Below are positions 56,121 through 64,000 of a DNA stretch of 64,000 nucleotides, piece after piece (within the stretch, counting starts at the first letter, position 1; the number at the start of each line of letters is the position of its first letter). The notes beneath the pieces were generated by a model. The model worked only from the letters and a program-made list of their open reading frames with translations. It ran no database searches and was not told where the DNA came from. The position numbers and the translations under genes are program-made. This DNA is from Paremcibacter congregatus (lineage in GTDB: Bacteria; Pseudomonadota; Alphaproteobacteria; Sphingomonadales; Emcibacteraceae). The stretch covers positions 1,705,501 to 1,769,500 of the forward strand of contig NZ_CP041025.1 of assembly GCF_006385135.1 (NCBI RefSeq), written 5' to 3'.

Positions 56121-57068
56121 TTAATCCTGTTCTGCGAGGAAGGTTTCCGCTTCCAGGGCTGCCATGCAGCCCATACCGGCGGCTGTAACGGCTTGCCGAT
56201 AAATTTTATCGGTAACGTCGCCTGCGGCATACACGCCGGGAATGTCGGTAGCGGTGCTGTCAGGAGCTTTGAGAATATAGCCATCATCATCCATCTTGAC
56301 CTTGCCGGCAAAAATAGCGGTAGAGGGCTTGTGGCCAATGGCGATAAAGACGCCGTGGGCGTCAATGGTTGTAATTTGGTCGGTTTTGACGTTTTTGACC
56401 CGGGCGCCGGTGACACCGCCCATGGGGGGCTTATCCCCAACGATTTCTTCGATAACGGTATCCCAGAGAATCTCGACTTTGTCATTGGCGAGTAGGCGGT
56501 CTTCAAGAATCTTTTCACAACGCAATGCATCCCGGCGATGAATCAGGGTCACTTTTGAAGCAAAATTGGTAAGAAAGATTGCTTCTTCAACAGCGGTGTT
56601 CCCGCCGCCGACCACGATAACTTCCTTATTACGATAGAAGAAACCGTCACAAGTGGCGCAGGCAGAGACTCCAAACCCCTGGAAGGCTTTCTCGGATGGC
56701 AGGCCGAGCCACATGGCCTGGGCACCGGTGGAGATAATCACCGTATCGGCAATATAGACAGCGCCGGATTCCCCCGAACAAACGAAGGGTCTCTCATCAA
56801 AATTCACTTCTGTGATCATGTCGGTGATGATTTCTGCATCGACATTGCGGGCCTGTGCCTCCATTTGTTCCATAAGCCACGGGCCCTGGATGGGATCAGC
56901 AAAGCCAGGATAGTTTTCCACATCCGTGGTGATGGTAAGCTGACCACCTGGTTGCATGCCTTGGACGACAATCGGTTTCAGGTTGGCCCGGGCAGCGTAA
57001 ATTGCCGCCGTATAGCCCGCAGGGCCAGAACCGATAATCAATACTTTAGTGCGATGTTCCGTGGTCAT
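56121..57068 (-). CDS. trxB: thioredoxin-disulfide reductase
   Basis: 315 aa flavoenzyme that keeps thioredoxin reduced with NADPH. FAD motif GSGPAGYTAAIYAARA at residue ~13; redox pair CATC in GVSACATCDGFFYR; NADPH motif VVGGGNTAVEEA; C-terminal FAD motif GVYAAGDVTDKIYRQAVTAAG. GGAAAAG precedes the ATG at 57068; the longer open frame to 57161 is leader. lysR follows. Confidence 0.97.
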   Translation of the reverse strand: MTTEHRTKVLIIGSGPAGYTAAIYAARANLKPIVVQGMQPGGQLTITTDVENYPGFADPIQGPWLMEQMEAQARNVDAEIITDMITEVNFDERPFVCSGESGAVYIADTVIISTGAQAMWLGLPSEKAFQGFGVSACATCDGFFYRNKEVIVVGGGNTAVEEAIFLTNFASKVTLIHRRDALRCEKILEDRLLANDKVEILWDTVIEEIVGDKPPMGGVTGARVKNVKTDQITTIDAHGVFIAIGHKPSTAIFAGKVKMDDDGYILKAPDSTATDIPGVYAAGDVTDKIYRQAVTAAGMGCMAALEAETFLAEQD

Positions 57069-57357
57069 GTGCTTTTCCGTTATGCATGTAATGAGGCGAC
57101 AGAGAAAATATTTAAAGCTTTTGGCCCGAGATTCAACTGCTGACTGGAAAAAAAACATCATTGTTGTGGAGATTTTAAGGTTTTATAAGGTTTTCACAGC
57201 GATCTCCAGTGTAAAAATTTACATAAATTATGTGATAACTCTTTGTTTTAATAAAAGGAAAATTAAGGAGTTGTCTATATTGTGCGTTGATTATGTAAGG
57301 TTGTGCCGAGAGTATGCTTGAAATTTTCCTGTGAAATCAAAAGCTTTGGGGCTTGAA
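57069..57357. other. 289-base divergent region between trxB and the TadG-like gene
   Basis: AT-rich. No protein gene or stable hairpin was found. It must hold both promoters; none is clear enough to assign. Confidence 0.4.
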
Positions 57358-59058
57358 ATGAAGATGAGATTGAACTTGAACCTGAATTTAAAATTGAATC
57401 AGAAGATGCATAGGTTTGGTGAATTCACACAAAAACTTATCCGTGATGCAAAGGGTATGTCCGCTGTGCTGGTGACCATGTCGTTGATTCCAACCATTCT
57501 GGTCATCGGGATTGCCACGGATGTCAGCCGGGCGTATATCGTAAAAACCCGGTTGAGAGCCGCGCTTGACGCCGCCGCCCTGGCGGGCGGCAAGAGTTTT
57601 TTTGATAATGACCGGGAAGCCCAGATAAAGAAATACTTTGACGCCAATTTCCCCGCAGGATTTTATGGGTCCAGTGTGTCAGGTCCGTATGAACTGGATG
57701 AGGTTGGAGCCAGATTGCCTTCCGGGCATGTCTATAGCGAGAATGATTCGGCATTACGCCTAACAGCGGATGTGACGGTCCCGACCGTATTTATGAGCAT
57801 TGTTGATTATGATTACATGGAGGTAGGAGGAGACAGTGAAGTGATGCGGGAGACGTCTCTCCTTGATGTGGTGATGGCGATTGATATGTCTGGTTCCATG
57901 TTAAACAGTGCCGGAATGGGGGGCGGCCTTAGCCGTCTGGATACCGCAAAAGAGGCGGCGAAAGATCTGGTTAAAATTTTGTTTGGCAATGATGAGGAAA
58001 ATGCGCTGTTGAATGTGGGACTGGTGCCCTGGGCGGGGAAAGTCAATGTTACTAAAAATGGTACCAAATATGGCAAAGATGCCTTTGGCAATACGATCCC
58101 CCAATCACAAAGATACACTACAAAAACTGTTCCTGGTTCTCCTGCCAATCCTTACAAGGAAGAATTCTATCGTTTTGATAAAAATGGCAATGGGAACAAA
58201 TGGGATGAGGAAGATCTGGTTCTCAAAAACTGGACGCCTAAAATAAACAAGGTTTATTACGCACATAATGCGCCGTCCATTCCACTTTTGGCGGAACCGG
58301 AAGAGGGATGGAAAGGGTGTGTCTATGCGCGTTTCGCACGAACCCGTGCTTATGAAAGGTCTCGGTCCTATCGGGATTCAACTGCGGAAAGTCAGGCCGG
58401 TGATATTCATGATGGTCCGTTCAAAATAGCGACGGGACCAGCCTGGGTGGGGTGGTATCCCATGGGCAGCGAGGGCGAAAAATCATCCTGTGACTTAAAA
58501 AAATTGAATAAAATGTCGCATGCCTGTACCCCGTGTCCTGAATTTGGGATTACGCCCATGCAGCATAAGAAGTCAGACTTGCTCAGCGCCATTACGGAAC
58601 TGGATATTTCTTCCGGTAACTCTTATACAAATATTCCACAGGGTCTGGCCTGGGCATGGCGGGCGATTTCTCCCGGCAAACCATTTGACGAAGCAACGGT
58701 TGTTGCTGATCCGAATTATGTAAAGCATAAAGCAATTATCTTGCTGACCGACGGCGAGAATACAATGAGGTCTGGTGACGCTTATAATTATGGTTTTCAT
58801 ACCAAAAACAAGCGCGATCAACGCCTCAAAGATCTGGCGGATCGGATCAAGAATCTGGATGATGCCGACCCGGAAAACGATGACCAGGTTTTGATTTATA
58901 CCATTCAGTTCGCCAACAACAGCACGGAACTGGTGGACTTATTGAAATATGTGGCGACTGACAAGGATCATTATTTCTATGCGCCGGATAGTGGGACATT
59001 GAAGGCTGCATTTAAGAAGATTGCCAAGGACTTGTCAAAACTTCGTCTTTCAAAGTAA
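57358..59058 (+). CDS. TadG-like pilus-assembly protein with von Willebrand A domain
   Basis: 566 aa. N-terminal basic leader, one helix (MSLIPTILVIGIATDVSRAYIVKTRLRAALDAAALAGG, about residues 40-75, the TadE/TadG signature), then a VWA domain whose MIDAS motif is AIDMSGSML near residue 178; ITLL-type strand AIILLTDGENTM later. The start is a choice among GTG 57331, ATG 57358 and internal ATGs; 57358 has GGGG upstream. No tad/flp genes flank it, so this is an orphan surface or envelope adhesin-like protein. The leader has a curious NLNLNLKLN run. Confidence 0.82.
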   Translation: MKMRLNLNLNLKLNQKMHRFGEFTQKLIRDAKGMSAVLVTMSLIPTILVIGIATDVSRAYIVKTRLRAALDAAALAGGKSFFDNDREAQIKKYFDANFPAGFYGSSVSGPYELDEVGARLPSGHVYSENDSALRLTADVTVPTVFMSIVDYDYMEVGGDSEVMRETSLLDVVMAIDMSGSMLNSAGMGGGLSRLDTAKEAAKDLVKILFGNDEENALLNVGLVPWAGKVNVTKNGTKYGKDAFGNTIPQSQRYTTKTVPGSPANPYKEEFYRFDKNGNGNKWDEEDLVLKNWTPKINKVYYAHNAPSIPLLAEPEEGWKGCVYARFARTRAYERSRSYRDSTAESQAGDIHDGPFKIATGPAWVGWYPMGSEGEKSSCDLKKLNKMSHACTPCPEFGITPMQHKKSDLLSAITELDISSGNSYTNIPQGLAWAWRAISPGKPFDEATVVADPNYVKHKAIILLTDGENTMRSGDAYNYGFHTKNKRDQRLKDLADRIKNLDDADPENDDQVLIYTIQFANNSTELVDLLKYVATDKDHYFYAPDSGTLKAAFKKIAKDLSKLRLSK

Positions 59059-59077
59059 TCCTGTTTTACGTTACCTT

Positions 59078-59107
59078 AAAAGCTGCAGCATTGTCTGCAG
59101 CTTTTTT
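59078..59107 (+). terminator. terminator of the TadG-like gene
   Basis: AAAAGCTGCAG / CTGCAGCTTTT, 11-base-pair perfect stem with a six-base loop and a six-T tail, 20 bases past the stop. Confidence 0.92.
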
Positions 59108-59166
59108 AATTGTGTCATGTGAAAATATGGCTACTCTGGTTTTTTATTCTTCTAAGGTTTTTCTGT

Positions 59167-60114
59167 ATGGTGTGGCAAGATTTCCCTAATTTACGTCGTA
59201 AGGGGCAGGTGAATTACCTGACGGCACAGGATGGATGCCACTTAAGAACGGCTTCCTGGCCGACGGATGAGAACAGCAAGGCCATTATCGTGCTGGTTAA
59301 CGGTCATCGTGAATATATGGAAAAATATAGTGAGTTTATCACGGACCTCTTGGCCCGAGACCTCGCGGTTTACACGTTGGACAATCGCGGGCAGGGATTG
59401 TCTGACCGGTTATTGTCCGACCGGCTGAAAAGTTATATCCCCGATTTTGATCTGTTTGTCTCTGACCTGGACGAGTATGTCTCGCAGGTAGTGAAGAAAG
59501 ACCCGCGGGCGACAGAATTGCCGATCTGTTTGATCGGACATTCCATGGGAGGCAACATTTGTCTGCGGTATCTTCATGAACATCCGGGGCATATTGACAA
59601 GGCGGTACTGTTCTCGCCCATGCTTGGCATGACGTTGGGGGCCCCTTTCAAGGATCATCTGGCCAGGGCGCTTATTTCCGGTCTGTGTCGGATCGGATTA
59701 GGCAAGGCGGCTTTTCCGGGTCAGGCGGGCCGCTTTAGCCGGGCCGGACATCAGGCGTATATGCCCAAAGTAACCCATGATGCAGACCGTTTTCGTCAGG
59801 AAACTGATTTTCTGGACGCTAACCCGGATCATTATGTTGGAGGGCCGACATTTGCCTGGTTGCGGGCGGCGTTGATCAGCGCTGACGAGGTGATGACGCC
59901 AGGATATATGGATGTGGTGACCCTGCCTCTTTTGGCTATTTTAGCGGGAGAAGACACTCTGGTTGACAACAGGATGGCAGAAAAGATTTTCGCAGAACGG
60001 GCCAATGTCAAGCAGGTTACGATTGACGGAGCGCGCCATGAAGTTTACCGAGAGCTTGACCGGTATCGGGATATCCTGTGGCGTAATATGGATGAATTCC
60101 TAGCCTTGCAATAA
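59167..60114 (+). CDS. alpha/beta hydrolase (lysophospholipase-like)
   Basis: 315 aa. LVNGHREYMEKYSEFITDL near residue 45 carries the oxyanion region, the nucleophile elbow is GHSMGGN (LIGHSMGGNICLRYL), catalytic Asp in ILAGEDTLVDN and His in DGARHEVYRE. This matches the PldB/monoglyceride-lipase branch. AAGG lies nine bases before the ATG at 59167; an in-frame hydrophobic leader from 59110 is possible but starts with TTG. The 3' end overlaps the hisN-like gene by 15 bases. Confidence 0.88.
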   Translation: MVWQDFPNLRRKGQVNYLTAQDGCHLRTASWPTDENSKAIIVLVNGHREYMEKYSEFITDLLARDLAVYTLDNRGQGLSDRLLSDRLKSYIPDFDLFVSDLDEYVSQVVKKDPRATELPICLIGHSMGGNICLRYLHEHPGHIDKAVLFSPMLGMTLGAPFKDHLARALISGLCRIGLGKAAFPGQAGRFSRAGHQAYMPKVTHDADRFRQETDFLDANPDHYVGGPTFAWLRAALISADEVMTPGYMDVVTLPLLAILAGEDTLVDNRMAEKIFAERANVKQVTIDGARHEVYRELDRYRDILWRNMDEFLALQ

Positions 60115-60915
60115 GCTCAATACCTGCTGATGTAGTTCAGGTGTTGCAGACGCCACCACCTGGCCGCCCTGTAGAACACTTTCCCCGCGCCAATCACTGA
60201 CGACACCGCCGGCCCCTTCAATGATCGGGATTAGAGCCTGAATATCATAGGCCTCAAGTCCGCTTTCAATCACCACATCAATAAAACCGGCAGCGACCAT
60301 GGCGTAGGCATAGCAGTCGTAACCGTTACGGACCAGACGAGCTTTTCCAGCCACCCGGTTAAAGGCTGCGACATCCTTGTCTGTGGCGAAAAACTGCGTC
60401 GGATCTGTGGTAGAGACAGTGGCCTGCGTCAGGTCTGTGCAGGGCCGACAGGTGATTTTTTCCCCATTGAGAAAACTGCCGTTCGGGGTGCCAATATAAC
60501 GTTCCTTGAGATAAGGCTGGTCAAGCATGCCGACCAGAGCCTGGGTGCCGTTGTTCAGTGCCACCAATGTCCCCCAGGTGGGGATTCCGCAAATATAGGC
60601 GCGGGTGCCATCAATGGGGTCGAGAACCCAGGTCCAGGGCGTTTCGTCTGCTGCGCAGTTGGTTTCTGCTCCCCATTCCTCTCCCAGAATATTATGGGTG
60701 GGGTAGGTTGCATTGATATGCTGGCGGATGACTTTTTCCGCCTGTTGATCGGCCTCCGTCACGGGATCATAATCAATATCCAGTTTCCGGCCTTTGTTGA
60801 CCACTTCAAGGGGACGTTTGAACAGGGGCAGGGTAACCTCGGCGGCCGCCTCGGCCAATTGGTCAAGGAAGATACGGTAAGCGGCAATATCGGCGGGGGT
60901 TAGGCTGGCGCCCAT
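60100..60915 (-). CDS. hisN: inositol-monophosphatase-family histidinol-phosphatase
   Basis: 271 aa. Metal-site motifs: DPVTEADQQAEKVIR, ILGEEWG, WVLDPIDGTRAYICGIPTWG and LEAYDIQALIPIIEGAGG. The DGTRAY-I-GIP and YDCYAYAMVAAGFIDVVIESGLEAYD segments are those of HisN-type histidinol-phosphatase, which completes the eighth step of histidine synthesis. No other his genes are near, as is usual for hisN. A second family member (suhB) is at 25460. Confidence 0.85.
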   Translation of the reverse strand: MGASLTPADIAAYRIFLDQLAEAAAEVTLPLFKRPLEVVNKGRKLDIDYDPVTEADQQAEKVIRQHINATYPTHNILGEEWGAETNCAADETPWTWVLDPIDGTRAYICGIPTWGTLVALNNGTQALVGMLDQPYLKERYIGTPNGSFLNGEKITCRPCTDLTQATVSTTDPTQFFATDKDVAAFNRVAGKARLVRNGYDCYAYAMVAAGFIDVVIESGLEAYDIQALIPIIEGAGGVVSDWRGESVLQGGQVVASATPELHQQVLSLLQG

Positions 60916-61032
60916 TGTGAAAATCTCCTGTTTTTCGCGGGTCCCCTTATGTCAACCAGACAGGCGGTTTTGTCAAGTCGTTAGGTGAGGATGCCGGAAA
61001 ACAAGAGATTCTATATGACTGGCTGAAGTGAC

Positions 61033-61293
61033 CTAGACACCGATGCGCGGTTCGCCTTCGCGGGACGGGCCGAAGCTTTTTTGCAGGATCGTCGTGCTTT
61101 CTTCGGCTTTGGCAATGGCGGCGCTGAGGAGGCCGAGAATTTCGACATTATTATTCATCACAATCTGAGCTTCTGCCCGGTCATCATCCATAATTTTTGT
61201 GGTGCGCAGGAAGATGTCCTTGCGAATAATCTTGAGAATATCTTCCAGGCGATAGCCATCAGGTTTGTCTTCGGTTATCAGAAAATGTGTCAT
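61033..61293 (-). CDS. conserved-type small protein, unknown
   Basis: 86 aa, soluble, mainly helical; charged N-terminal half (YRLEDILKIIRKDIFLRTTKIMDDDRAEAQ) and a helical C-terminal part ending in GEPRIGV. AAAGGC lies seven bases before the ATG. Not recognised. It stands alone between hisN and typA, on the same strand as both. Confidence 0.65.
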   Translation of the reverse strand: MTHFLITEDKPDGYRLEDILKIIRKDIFLRTTKIMDDDRAEAQIVMNNNVEILGLLSAAIAKAEESTTILQKSFGPSREGEPRIGV

Positions 61294-61372
61294 TTTATGC
61301 CTTTAATCATCGTGATATTTTCGACGAGTATAAGAGAGACATATTAATAAATGGTATGTGCAATACGCATAT

Positions 61373-61401
61373 AAAAAAACCCCGGAGGCGAACCTTCGGG
61401 G
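61373..61401 (-). terminator. terminator of typA
   Basis: Stem CCCCG.AGG / CCT.CGGGG with a UUCG tetraloop when read leftward, followed by seven T residues. 35 bases past the typA stop. Confidence 0.92.
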
Positions 61402-61435
61402 CTTTATCAATTCATTTGAGACTAATGAGACTAAC

Positions 61436-63265
61436 TTACTGAGCGGCGCGGGCTGCCTTTTTACGCTCATGCGGGATCAGGAAACGCTTGCGCAGACGGA
61501 TGTTTTCTGGCGTGACTTCCACCAGTTCATCGTCATTGATATAGGCAATGGCCTGTTCCAGGGTAAGTTTCTTTGGCGGCACCAGTTTCACGGCCTCATC
61601 TTTACCAGATGCCCGCATGTTGGTGAGTTGCTTGCCCTTCAGAACGTTTACATCAAGGTCATTATCGCGGCTATGTTCGCCGATGATCATGCCTTCGTAA
61701 GTGTCTTCACCCGGATTAATCATGATCACGCCACGATCTTCCAGATTGAACAATGCGTAAGGAACCGCTTTGCCGGTGCCCATCGCGATGAGAACGCCGA
61801 GACGCCGTCCGGGGATCGCGCCTTTATACGGACCATAGCTGTGATACACACGGTTCATCACGCCTGTCCCTTTGGTATCCGTCAGGAACTCACCGTGATA
61901 GCCGATCAGGCCGCGAGACGGCGCCAGGAACGTAATGCGGGTCTTGCCGGCGCCACTGGCGCGCATGTCAGTCATTTCCGCTTTCCGCAGGCTCATTTTT
62001 TCAACAACGACACCTGAATATTCTTCGTCAACGTCGATTACGACTTCTTCATAAGGCTCGGTCCGCGCACCGGTCTCTGGGTCTTCTTTATAAAGCACTC
62101 GGGGACGGGAGATGGTCAACTCAAAGCCTTCACGGCGCATTGTTTCAATCAGAACCCCCAGTTGCAGCTCGCCACGTCCAGCCACCTCGAAGCCGTCTTT
62201 GGCTTCACTTTCGGTGATTTTAATGGCGACGTTACCTTCGGATTCAACAGCCAGACGGTCCCTGATCATGCGGCTGGTGACTTTGGAGCCTTCACGACCG
62301 GCGAAAGGACTGTCATTGACCGAGAAGCGCATGGACAACGTCGGGGGATCAATCGGTTGAGCCTGTAGGGCTTCGGTCACTTCCGGCGCGCAGAAGGTAT
62401 CGGCAACCGTGCCGACGGACAGACCGGCAATGGAAATGATTTCACCGGCCATGGCTTCATCAACCGGAACCCGGTCGAGGCCACGGAAAGACATCAGTTT
62501 ACTGGCGCGGCCGGTTTCGACGATTTCGCCTTTTTGGTTGATCACTTTGATCTGGTCATTGACCTTGATCTTGCCGCTTTGTACGCGACCGGTCAGTACT
62601 CGGCCCATGAAGTTATCGCGGTCGAGAAGGGTGGCCAGCATGGTAAAGGGCTGGTCAATATTCTCTTTTGTCATGACAGAAGGTTTGTCATAATATTCGA
62701 GGATTTTTTCCAGCAATGGGTCGAGATTTTCCCGAGGACCATCCAGTTCATGATCGGCCCAGCCATCACGGCCAGAAGCGAACAGGGTCGGGAAGTCAAG
62801 TTGATCTTCGTTGGCGTCCAGGCTGACAAACAGGTCGAAGACCTCGTCATGAACGGCGTCTGGACGACGGTCGGGTTTATCAACTTTATTAACGACAACA
62901 ATTGGCTTCAATCCAAGCGCCAGGGCTTTGGAAAGCACGAATTTTGTCTGAGGCATTGGGCCTTCTGCGGCATCTACCAGAAGAATCACGCCGTCAACCA
63001 TGCTGAGGATTCGTTCCACTTCGCCACCGAAGTCGGCATGGCCCGGGGTATCAACGATATTGATCCGGTGGTCTTTCCATTCAATGGAAGTACATTTGGC
63101 GAGAATGGTAATGCCACGTTCTTTTTCAAGGTCGCCGCTGTCCATCGCGCGTTCTTCAACCCGTTGATTTTCCCGGAAAGTTCCACTTTGACGGAACATG
63201 GTGTCAACCAATGTTGTTTTGCCGTGGTCAACGTGGGCAATGATAGCAATATTACGAAGTGACAT
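61436..63265 (-). CDS. typA: ribosome-associated GTPase TypA/BipA
   Basis: 609 aa translation GTPase that aids ribosome assembly and stress and cold responses. GTP motifs: [10 protein letters not shown] near residue 11, RGITI(L) (switch I), [14 protein letters not shown] (switch II) and [11 protein letters not shown]-like domains II, III and V follow, then the BipA-specific C-terminal domain ([15 protein letters not shown]). AGGTG precedes the ATG at 63265; a GTG three codons earlier is less likely. Confidence 0.97.
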   Translation of the reverse strand: MSLRNIAIIAHVDHGKTTLVDTMFRQSGTFRENQRVEERAMDSGDLEKERGITILAKCTSIEWKDHRINIVDTPGHADFGGEVERILSMVDGVILLVDAAEGPMPQTKFVLSKALALGLKPIVVVNKVDKPDRRPDAVHDEVFDLFVSLDANEDQLDFPTLFASGRDGWADHELDGPRENLDPLLEKILEYYDKPSVMTKENIDQPFTMLATLLDRDNFMGRVLTGRVQSGKIKVNDQIKVINQKGEIVETGRASKLMSFRGLDRVPVDEAMAGEIISIAGLSVGTVADTFCAPEVTEALQAQPIDPPTLSMRFSVNDSPFAGREGSKVTSRMIRDRLAVESEGNVAIKITESEAKDGFEVAGRGELQLGVLIETMRREGFELTISRPRVLYKEDPETGARTEPYEEVVIDVDEEYSGVVVEKMSLRKAEMTDMRASGAGKTRITFLAPSRGLIGYHGEFLTDTKGTGVMNRVYHSYGPYKGAIPGRRLGVLIAMGTGKAVPYALFNLEDRGVIMINPGEDTYEGMIIGEHSRDNDLDVNVLKGKQLTNMRASGKDEAVKLVPPKKLTLEQAIAYINDDELVEVTPENIRLRKRFLIPHERKKAARAAQ

Positions 63266-63413
63266 TTGTTTCACCTAAAACTGTTGATTAACCTGATGCA
63301 AAAATCTATTTATGATGCAGTGCAATATCAGGGCTAAAAATTCGGCGCAGTATACTGCTATTGAGTTGAAAGTCTATGTGAATTTATGATTAAGCAAAAT
63401 TAAGGGAAATTCG

Positions 63414-64000
63414 ATGAAAGCCATGATTGTCCGGGAGCGGGGAACACTTGAAAATTTAAAGCTTGAAACTGTCGAGGATCCCGTTGCCGATGCCAAAAGC
63501 GTCGTCATCGATATCAAGGCATGCGCCGTGAATTTTGCCGATAGCCTGATGGTGGAAGGCAGTTATCAGGTCAAACCACCTTTGCCTTTCAGTCCCGGTC
63601 TGGAAGTCGCCGGAACCGTGAGTGAAGTTGGCAGTGAAGTCAGTGGCTGGAAGGTCGGGGACAAGGTTCAGGCCTTGACCAACTGGGGTGGTTTCGCTGA
63701 AAAAATTGCAGTTCCGGCCAAATCATTGTGCGCCATCCCGGCAGGGATGACTTACGAGGAAGCGGCGTCTTTTGTTGTCGCTTACGGCACCAGCCATGTG
63801 GCGCTTGGATACCGGGCCCGGTTGCAACCGGGTGAATGGTTGGTGGTCAATGGCGCCGGAGGAGGGGTAGGCCTTACGGCTGTCGAGTTGGGGGCGATTA
63901 TGGGCGCCCGGGTAATTGCCACGGCGGGTTCTGATGAAAAGCTGGCCATCGCCCGTGAGAAAGGGGCCGAATTTACCCTCAATTATCGCACAGAGAATAT
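63414..64000 (+). CDS. NADPH:quinone oxidoreductase family protein (partial, cut by window end)
   Basis: At least 195 aa, running off the right edge. The start MKAMIVRERGTLENLKLE has AAGGGAA upstream. GroES-like part with ACAVNFADSLMVEGSYQVKPPLPFSPGLEVAGTV, then the nucleotide-binding VVNGAGGGVGLTAVELGAIMGARVIATA. No zinc-binding cysteine cluster is seen. It is the second quinone reductase of the window; the first, at 17262, is PIG3-type. The C-terminal third is missing. Confidence 0.88.
   Translation, partial: MKAMIVRERGTLENLKLETVEDPVADAKSVVIDIKACAVNFADSLMVEGSYQVKPPLPFSPGLEVAGTVSEVGSEVSGWKVGDKVQALTNWGGFAEKIAVPAKSLCAIPAGMTYEEAASFVVAYGTSHVALGYRARLQPGEWLVVNGAGGGVGLTAVELGAIMGARVIATAGSDEKLAIAREKGAEFTLNYRTEN

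Overview
The window is a gene-dense chromosomal segment from an alphaproteobacterium. The evidence is a set of lineage-typical genes and sites: the cell-cycle DNA methyltransferase CcrM, the nucleoid protein GapR (DUF2312), the CtrA-degradation adaptor RcdA (DUF1465), small DUF1192 and DUF1244 proteins, a three-gene proton-translocating transhydrogenase (split PntA), a GTTC-N7-GTTC LexA box between uvrA and ssb, and a ROSE-type RNA thermometer before an hsp20 gene. I cannot fix the order from sequence alone; a moderately GC-balanced marine-type lineage such as Emcibacterales, Kordiimonadales or Sneathiellales would fit. No transposase, integrase, prophage, CRISPR array or complete rRNA/tRNA gene was seen.

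Layout. 1-100: a possible group I intron tail, then a terminator. 0.1-5 kb: pntAA-pntAB-pntB and an M3 peptidase, all leftward. 5.1-7.2 kb: an orphan NtrC-type regulator and two Pmp3-like membrane proteins. 7.2-12.7 kb: gapR/DUF1244/N-formylglutamate amidohydrolase leftward; a secreted M18 aminopeptidase and pyruvate kinase rightward; a HAD hydrolase and the short rpmJ gene leftward. 12.9-20.3 kb: a HerA-like ATPase, a large chemoreceptor, a quinone oxidoreductase, DUF1192, hsp20 with its thermometer, rcdA and rpmE. 20.5-30.4 kb: an ABC exporter; a leftward block efp, suhB, an OmpA-like orf, a MotA/ExbB-like channel and a MotB/OmpA-like partner; then VOC-ghrA-like, ccrM and rnhB. 30.8-42.1 kb: assimilatory nitrite/sulfite reductase with DUF934, a DUF815 ATPase, yajC-secD-secF-Mth938, a PuuD-like membrane protein, a squalene-synthase-like protein, trmFO and a soluble PAS chemoreceptor. 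42.5-53.4 kb: uvrA/ssb, arfB, an AlgI/AlgJ-like O-acylation pair, a GCS2-type ligase with an aspartoacylase-like partner, and an aminotransferase. 53.5-64 kb: dps, a HAD phosphatase, lysR-trxB, a TadG-like VWA protein, a lysophospholipase-like hydrolase, a hisN-like phosphatase, typA, and a truncated quinone oxidoreductase running off the end.

How the genes work together. Several modules are housekeeping: NADPH supply (pnt), protein export (yajC-secDF), translation and ribosome rescue (efp, arfB, typA, rpmJ, rpmE, trmFO), DNA repair (uvrA/ssb under a LexA box) and cell-cycle control (ccrM, rcdA, gapR). Five GANTC sites lie just upstream of ccrM, the methylase predicted to recognise them.

The most unusual signal is non-coding. 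On the minus strand downstream of lysR (about 54808-54985) there is a run of hairpins whose loops or linkers carry CCUCCC or UCUCCC, ending in a strong intrinsic terminator. A smaller element with the same motif lies at 30485-30532. These look like anti-Shine-Dalgarno small RNAs.
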